Shown: positions 5,849 to 9,828 of the stretch, piece by piece
Layout of the letters: each line of letters starts with the position of its first letter
Position numbering within the stretch: the first letter of the stretch is position 1
Source of the DNA: Spirochaetaceae bacterium
GTDB lineage: Bacteria; Spirochaetota; Spirochaetia; SZUA-6; Bin103
Direction: 5' to 3'
DNA: 9,828 bases
Assembly (NCBI GenBank): GCA_028820215.1
Contig: JAPPKD010000175.1
Location: forward strand, 1 to 9,828
Program-made: the position numbers and the translations under genes
The notes under the pieces: generated by a model
Database searches by the model: none
Told to the model about the DNA's origin: nothing
What the model saw: only the letters and a program-made list of their open reading frames with translations

Positions 5849-6907
5849 ATGGCCAGTTCAGAACCGTTCTATCAGGAGCTCACCCTGGAGCCCGAGATCA
5901 CGGGCGGGTCCGTTCCCGGCGTGGCGCGTATGCCGAACGGCGACATCGTCGCGGTATGGATCGACGGCGAGAACACGATGGGCTCGCGATCGTCCGACGC
6001 CGGTGTCTCATGGAGCGGGGCCGAGGTGATGGCGCCGGGGGTTGAAGGAGATCCGGCCCTGATGGCCGCGCGTCAGGGCACGGCCCTGCACTATAACGCG
6101 TACGAGTCCGTCACGGAGGGCGACGATGCGCCGCGCTACCGGCACTCCTCTCTCTACCGGATGCCGAGCGGCGACGGCGGCCGCACCTTCGGACCGGCGA
6201 CCCGCATCGACACCGGCAAGCGTTACAACGGTCACGCCAACGAAGGGCTGGAGCTGCGCGACGGCACGCTGGTGCTGCCCTACTACTACGTCCGCAACCT
6301 GGAGGGCGGAGGCGAGGTGTACGAGCGCGACATGGTGTGCGTGTCCAGCGTGCTCACCTCGACCGACGGCGGCGAGAACTGGCAGTCCGGCACAGAAGTC
6401 CAGCTTCCCGACGATCCCAACGGGGCCGACGAACCGGCCGTTGTGGAGCTCGGTGACGGCGATCTGCTCATGATCGTCCGCTCCACGAGAGGCCGCCACT
6501 ACCAGTCGCGGTCGAGCGATCGCGGCGCCACCTGGAGCGAACCGGTGCCGACGGTGCTGGTGGCCTCGAATACGCCGGCCGCGCTCTACCGCCTGTCATT
6601 CGACCCGGGCGCCGTGGTCGTGGTGTGGACCAGCACCCCCTACATCGGCGCGATGAACCGCTACCCGCTGAGCGTCGCCATCTCCTACGACGACTGCGTG
6701 AGCTGGGCGCACCACCGGATCCTCACCAATCCCGGCTGCCAGGTCTCCTACCCCGGCGTCACCAGCGCCGAGGACGGCACCATCGTGGTGGTCTGGCAGC
6801 AGTGGCTGGCCAAGACCTACCACTTTCCGCCCTATGACTCGATCAAGAGCCGCCTGAAGTGCGCCCGGTTCAACGAGGAGTGGCTGCGGGAGGGCGCGTC
6901 CCTGTAA
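5849..6907 (+). CDS. Asp-box beta-propeller, exo-alpha-sialidase-like (BNR repeat) protein
   Basis: A 352-residue protein with five Asp-box turns (S-x-D-x-G-x-x-W type): SSDAGVSW 48-55, SGDGGRTF 107-114, STDGGENW 171-178, SSDRGATW 222-229 and a degenerate SYDDCVSW 279-286. Together they imply a six-bladed sialidase-type propeller of normal length. The DEPAVVELGDGDLLMIVR segment (194-211) resembles the conserved Glu/Arg region of the 'exo-alpha-sialidase' BNR family. At the N-terminus the position of the classical (F/Y)RIP arginine motif reads SVPGVARMPNGD, so the first arginine of the triad is not evident. No signal peptide, so probably cytoplasmic. It is second in the operon behind the GH127-like gene and presumably acts on the same glycan. 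Annotated as sialidase-like by fold; the true substrate may be another acidic or terminal sugar. Confidence 0.8.
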   Translation: MASSEPFYQELTLEPEITGGSVPGVARMPNGDIVAVWIDGENTMGSRSSDAGVSWSGAEVMAPGVEGDPALMAARQGTALHYNAYESVTEGDDAPRYRHSSLYRMPSGDGGRTFGPATRIDTGKRYNGHANEGLELRDGTLVLPYYYVRNLEGGGEVYERDMVCVSSVLTSTDGGENWQSGTEVQLPDDPNGADEPAVVELGDGDLLMIVRSTRGRHYQSRSSDRGATWSEPVPTVLVASNTPAALYRLSFDPGAVVVVWTSTPYIGAMNRYPLSVAISYDDCVSWAHHRILTNPGCQVSYPGVTSAEDGTIVVVWQQWLAKTYHFPPYDSIKSRLKCARFNEEWLREGASL

Positions 6908-6911
6908 CCGC

Positions 6912-6925
6912 GGCGCCTCGGCGCC
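6912..6925. terminator. Possible bidirectional terminator hairpin between convergent operons
   Basis: GGCGC-CTCG-GCGCC is a perfect 5-bp, all-GC stem with a four-base loop. It lies wholly inside the 18-bp gap between the TAA of the propeller (6905-6907) and the TGA of the sulfatase (6926-6928), so it could act on both strands. There is no T-run on either side, so it is not a classical Rho-independent terminator. It may act as a roadblock or RNA-end protector. Confidence 0.4.
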
Positions 6926-8404
6926 TCAGAGATAGAACACCTGCTCCTCGTCCAGCAGCGTGCGCAAGCCGGCCAGGGTGGCCTTGCCGTCGGCGCCGGG
7001 CGGCTGGTGGGGCCACGTGTTGCCGTAGCGCGTGGTGAGCTGCGTCCAGTCGAGCAGCGACCGGCGCAGGCCCTCGCGGATCTCCCGGCAGGCGGGATCG
7101 GCATAGCGGTTGTCCATCTCCCAGGGATCTTCGGCGACGTGGTACAGCTCGCCCGCGTCTTCCACGCCGGCGAACGCGCCGCGCGGCCGGTGGCAGAGCT
7201 TCCACTCCTTGGTGCGGATCGTCCTGCTCAACGGGCACTCGGTGACGGCGAAGTCCCGCACGGCGGCGCCACCGCCGCGCAGCAGCGGCACCAGGTCATG
7301 GCCGTCGATCGTGTCCGGCGCCTCGATGCCGGCCAGGGCGCAGATCGTCGGGAACACGTCGACGCTCTCGACCAGCTCGCCGACCGTCAGGTTCTGCGCG
7401 ATGCCCCCGGCGGGCCAGCTCCAGATGAACGGCACGCGCGTGATCGCGTCGTAGCTGATGCCGGGCGCCTTCTCCAGGAAGCCGTGCTCCAGGGCGAAGT
7501 CGCCGTGGTCGCTGCAGTACACGACGATGGTGTTCTCGGCGCGGCCGAGCTGCTCGAGCCGCTGCAGCGCCAGTCCCACCATGTGGTCGACCTGTGAGAT
7601 GCACCCGTAGTAGCCCTGCAGCTTGCGCAGCCGGCCGGCCGGATAGGTGCGCGGCTCGAACACCCAGTCGTAGCCGTGATGGCGGGCGATCATCCGCTGC
7701 TGGTGCGGAGGCTTGGCCGACAGGTCCTCGTCCGCGCTCGGCGGCAGCTCCAGCTCCACGCCGTCGTACAGCTCCCAGAACTCGGGCGCGGGGATGTAGT
7801 CCTGGTGCGGATGCAGCGGGTCGAGCTGGAACAGGAACGGCTCGCCGTCGGCCGTTCCCTCCAGAAGGTCGAAGAAGCTCTGCAGGCAGTACCCTTCGTT
7901 GGTGTCCTCGAAGGCGAGCTCGGAGGGGCAGGCATCGAGGATCTGGCTGCGGCCCCGGTACTCCCCGTCGTCGCGCAGGTGCTTGAGCCCCTTCGCGTCC
8001 AGATACCGGTCGTAGGGCGTGTCTCCGGGCCGCGCCTCGTCGTGCAGATCGCGGTACAGGTCGCAGTGCGGCTCCAGCCACGCGCCGTCCACGTGTATGT
8101 GGCCGACGATGCCGGTGCGGTAGCCGGCCGCCTTGAAGCTCGAGAACAGCGACGGCAAGCCATCCGGCACGCGCTCGTTGCCCGACAGGCCGAAGACTCC
8201 GTGATTGTGCACGTACTGGCCGGTCAGGTAGCACATGCGGCTGGGCGTGCAGATCGGATTCTGCACGAACGCGCGCGTGAAGTTGACGCCGCGGCCCGCG
8301 AGCGCATCGAGGTGCGGTGTCTGCACCTGGCGGTGCCCATTGACGCCCAGGCAGCGCGCGTTGTGCTGGTCGCTCTTGATGATGAGGACGTTGGGGCGGG
8401 TCAT
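6926..8404 (-). CDS. Cysteine-type formylglycine-dependent sulfatase
   Basis: A 492-residue protein. The N-terminal metal site is NVLIIKSDQH (D12, with S11 where many sulfatases have a second Asp; the SDQ form is seen in several sulfatase subgroups). The sulfatase signature C52-T-P-S-R56-M-C-Y-L-T-G62 has Cys as the residue converted to formylglycine. The second metal site YCSDHGD and the nearby lysine of FLEKAPG follow the family order. The protein cleaves sulfate esters; the genomic context suggests sulfated carbohydrates. Maturation needs a formylglycine-generating enzyme or an anaerobic maturase, neither of which is in the window. The start is ATG 8404-8402, overlapping the upstream stop as ATGA, which indicates translational coupling; it has no Shine-Dalgarno of its own. 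An upstream in-frame ATG (8485) would add 27 residues antisense to nothing useful and is rejected. No signal peptide is evident, unusual for a polysaccharide sulfatase. Confidence 0.93.
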   Translation of the reverse strand: MTRPNVLIIKSDQHNARCLGVNGHRQVQTPHLDALAGRGVNFTRAFVQNPICTPSRMCYLTGQYVHNHGVFGLSGNERVPDGLPSLFSSFKAAGYRTGIVGHIHVDGAWLEPHCDLYRDLHDEARPGDTPYDRYLDAKGLKHLRDDGEYRGRSQILDACPSELAFEDTNEGYCLQSFFDLLEGTADGEPFLFQLDPLHPHQDYIPAPEFWELYDGVELELPPSADEDLSAKPPHQQRMIARHHGYDWVFEPRTYPAGRLRKLQGYYGCISQVDHMVGLALQRLEQLGRAENTIVVYCSDHGDFALEHGFLEKAPGISYDAITRVPFIWSWPAGGIAQNLTVGELVESVDVFPTICALAGIEAPDTIDGHDLVPLLRGGGAAVRDFAVTECPLSRTIRTKEWKLCHRPRGAFAGVEDAGELYHVAEDPWEMDNRYADPACREIREGLRRSLLDWTQLTTRYGNTWPHQPPGADGKATLAGLRTLLDEEQVFYL

Positions 8405-9723
8405 GGCGACGTGTTCTGCCGGTGCTGTCGCTCCGCCATGCCCCTGGTCATGTCCAGAAACGGCTGCCCGGAAGGGTGCAGCCACGGCAGGTCGCCGGGC
8501 GGAAACATGATGATGTCCTCGCGCTGCACCCGGTAGCTGCGGATGTGCGCGCGCGGCGCGTCGTCGTGGCAGTAGTCGACCACGTACAGGTCACCGTTCT
8601 CGAGCTCGACCCAGCCGGAGTACCCGCAGTCGCGGTGCACGCTCCGGTCCTGGTCGAGGATGACCGTGAACCCCGGGTAGTACTCGCGCATGTACCACGG
8701 CTCTTTCGGGTCGTGCACGCCCGCTCGGTCTTCGGGCATGGGCCGGCGCTCCACCATCGGTTGCACGTCCTCCCTGAGCGCCGCCTCCTGGGTCATCAGG
8801 TGGAGCGCCAGCATCTCGTTCGGCAGGCCGATGCGATAGGTCACGGCGACCTCGCCGGACGACAGCAGGCCCAGACCGGGCCGGCCCTCCAGGCCGATCA
8901 TGGGCGTCGCGAACGGCCCCTTCCACGTCCGGCCGCCGTCGCGGGAGAGGACCTTGTAGCCCTGACCCAGACTGTCGGCGCGCAGGATGCCGAGGATGGT
9001 GCCGTCATCCAGCTCCTGGAAGGCCCCCTCCCCGAAGCCCAGCCACTGCCGGTATCCGGGCATGATGCGCTGCCGATCATGCGGCAGCCCCGGTATCGCC
9101 ACCGGGTCCGACCAGTTCCTGCCCTGGTCTTCCGAGAAGTAGACGTACTGGGTCTCCACGTTCTGGTCGCCCATCGTGCCGGTCACCTCGGCGCCGCCGA
9201 ACACGACGCGGCCGTCGCGCAACTGGGTGAGAGACGGCACCACCGGCCCGTGTACTCCCGGATCCTCCGGTCCCTGCCAGCTCACCCCGCCGTCGGTGCT
9301 GCGGTAGAACAGGTTCTCCCAGCGGTGCTCGCCGCGCGGCGCGCCGAACCGGTAGTCCACGACCAGCAGCAGCTGACCGTCGTGCAGGCGGATGAGCCGC
9401 GCACAGTTCATCGACGCGCCCACCCGTGTCCGGTCGGTGATGCGCGCCCGCGACTCCTCGTAGCCGGCGATCGCCGCCTCGCTCAGCCACGAGCGCGACT
9501 CCTCGAACAGCTCCGGCGAAACCACGCACTCGTCGATGATGGTGCGCGGCAGCCAGCTCATGCCGCCGTCGCGGCTCAGCCTGCAGACGATGCGGGAGAA
9601 CGGGAAGGGGGCATGGAACATGCATTCCCGGTACACGCACACCAGCGTGCCGTCCTCACACTGCGCAAGATCGGGAAAGCACTCGTAGATGTCGTCGTTG
9701 CGGGAGACGATCGAGCGAATCAT
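8401..9723 (-). CDS. Asp-box beta-propeller, sialidase-like protein, second copy of the fold
   Basis: A 440-residue protein with four clear Asp boxes: SRDGGMSW 50-57, STDGGVSW 142-149, SEDQGRNW 197-204 and SRDGGRTW 260-267. The remainder is consistent with a six-bladed propeller plus a ~100-residue C-terminal extension. The N-terminus reads DIYECFPDLAQCEDGTLVCVYRE, where classical sialidases show (F/Y)RIPxLxxxxxGTLL; the RIP arginine is absent. The first 50 residues hold six-fold enrichment-like clustering of cysteines (C15, C22, C29, C34, C47), compatible with a cytoplasmic protein. It is only distantly similar to the other propeller in the window, so this is not a recent duplication. It is first in a minus-strand operon, its stop overlapping the sulfatase start (ATGA), so the two products are probably made together and may act in sequence on one substrate. 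The substrate is unknown. Confidence 0.78.
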   Translation of the reverse strand: MIRSIVSRNDDIYECFPDLAQCEDGTLVCVYRECMFHAPFPFSRIVCRLSRDGGMSWLPRTIIDECVVSPELFEESRSWLSEAAIAGYEESRARITDRTRVGASMNCARLIRLHDGQLLLVVDYRFGAPRGEHRWENLFYRSTDGGVSWQGPEDPGVHGPVVPSLTQLRDGRVVFGGAEVTGTMGDQNVETQYVYFSEDQGRNWSDPVAIPGLPHDRQRIMPGYRQWLGFGEGAFQELDDGTILGILRADSLGQGYKVLSRDGGRTWKGPFATPMIGLEGRPGLGLLSSGEVAVTYRIGLPNEMLALHLMTQEAALREDVQPMVERRPMPEDRAGVHDPKEPWYMREYYPGFTVILDQDRSVHRDCGYSGWVELENGDLYVVDYCHDDAPRAHIRSYRVQREDIIMFPPGDLPWLHPSGQPFLDMTRGMAERQHRQNTSP

Positions 9724-9731
9724 GGGGCCGG

Positions 9732-9761
9732 ATTATCGACGTCCCCGGATCGGACCGTCTA
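9732..9761 (-). promoter_or_regulatory. Putative promoter of the propeller/sulfatase operon, giving a leaderless mRNA
   Basis: On the minus strand GATAAT (9737-9732, 5 of 6 to TATAAT) lies only 8 bases before the ATG at 9723, with TAGACG (9761-9756, 4 of 6 to TTGACA) 18 bases upstream of it. Transcription from this promoter would begin at or next to the ATG. No Shine-Dalgarno is present in the 8 bases between (CCGGCCCC), which fits leaderless translation. The other plus-strand operon in the window has normal GGAGG sites. Confidence 0.4.
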
Positions 9762-9764
9762 CAG

Positions 9765-9779
9765 CCGATCCTCGATCGG
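9765..9779. repeat. Operator-like dyad CCGATC-CTC-GATCGG upstream of the right-hand operon
   Basis: Perfect 6-bp inverted repeats with a 3-base spacer lie immediately upstream of the putative -35 element on the minus strand. A further GATCGG occurs at 9748-9753 inside the promoter spacer. The position suits an activator or repressor site. Beyond it, alternating GTCA/TGAC half-sites (GTCA-GCG-TGAC-AG-GTCA) lie at 9789-9805. No regulator gene is in the window, so the ligand protein is unknown. Confidence 0.4.
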
Positions 9780-9828
9780 GTGCATTCCGTCAGCGTGACA
9801 GGTCAGGCAGCCATTCGTTCGTTCTCCT

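Noticed and set aside
8422..9798. Plus-strand open frame (458 codons) opposite the second propeller
   Set aside because: No motifs and typical antisense composition, while the minus frame has four Asp boxes.
1..9828. CRISPR array, tRNA/rRNA gene, insertion sequence or transposase
   Set aside because: No regularly spaced repeats, no tRNA-like cloverleaf, and no transposase motifs or terminal inverted repeats were seen on reading both strands.

Overview
This is high-GC bacterial DNA carrying a glycan-degradation locus. Genes have strongly GC-biased third positions, and the opposite strands are full of long spurious reading frames. Only the left ~435 bases look clearly AT-richer by eye. The gene families present (phytanoyl-CoA-dioxygenase-like oxygenase, GHL6-type glycoside hydrolase, GH127-like protein, Asp-box beta-propellers, formylglycine sulfatase) are typical of uncultured polysaccharide-degrading lineages such as Poribacteria, Latescibacterota, Planctomycetota or some Chloroflexota. 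No phylogenetic marker is present, so the lineage cannot be fixed.

Layout. (1) Positions 1-435 hold no convincing complete gene: a possible partial reading frame at the left edge, then non-coding DNA with a perfect 14-bp palindrome. (2) Positions 436-3298, minus strand: a two-gene operon, a GHL6-type hydrolase with a beta-galactosidase-trimerisation-like domain followed by a PhyH-family Fe(II)/2-oxoglutarate oxygenase that overlaps it by 11 bp. (3) Positions ~3355-3856: remnant of a type IV (AbiE) toxin-antitoxin operon. The antitoxin has lost its N-terminal DNA-binding part and the toxin keeps only about its first 15 codons. (4) Positions 3956-6907, plus strand: a GH127-like protein with the Glu-x-Cys and Cys-Cys zinc ligands, then an Asp-box propeller ('exo-alpha-sialidase'). 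A sigma70-like promoter sits in front, inside or just beyond the toxin remnant junction. (5) Positions 6926-9723, minus strand: a second Asp-box propeller coupled through an ATGA overlap to a cysteine-type sulfatase. The two operons of (4) and (5) converge with 18 bp between stop codons, and a small GC hairpin fills that gap.

Working together: the sulfatase would desulfate, the GH127-like and GHL6 proteins would cleave glycosidic bonds, and the two propellers would act on acidic or other terminal sugars. None of the predicted proteins has an obvious signal peptide, and the window contains no transporter, SusC/D pair, regulator gene or sulfatase-maturation enzyme. The simplest reading is intracellular processing of imported, possibly sulfated oligosaccharides. 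Both propellers lack the N-terminal (F/Y)RIP arginine motif of classical sialidases, so sialic acid as substrate is doubtful. The most unusual items are the doubly truncated AbiE remnant between two divergent sugar operons, the atypical propellers, the divergent GH127-like enzyme, and a putative leaderless promoter for the right-hand operon. All family assignments rest on motifs recalled by reading, not on database searches.
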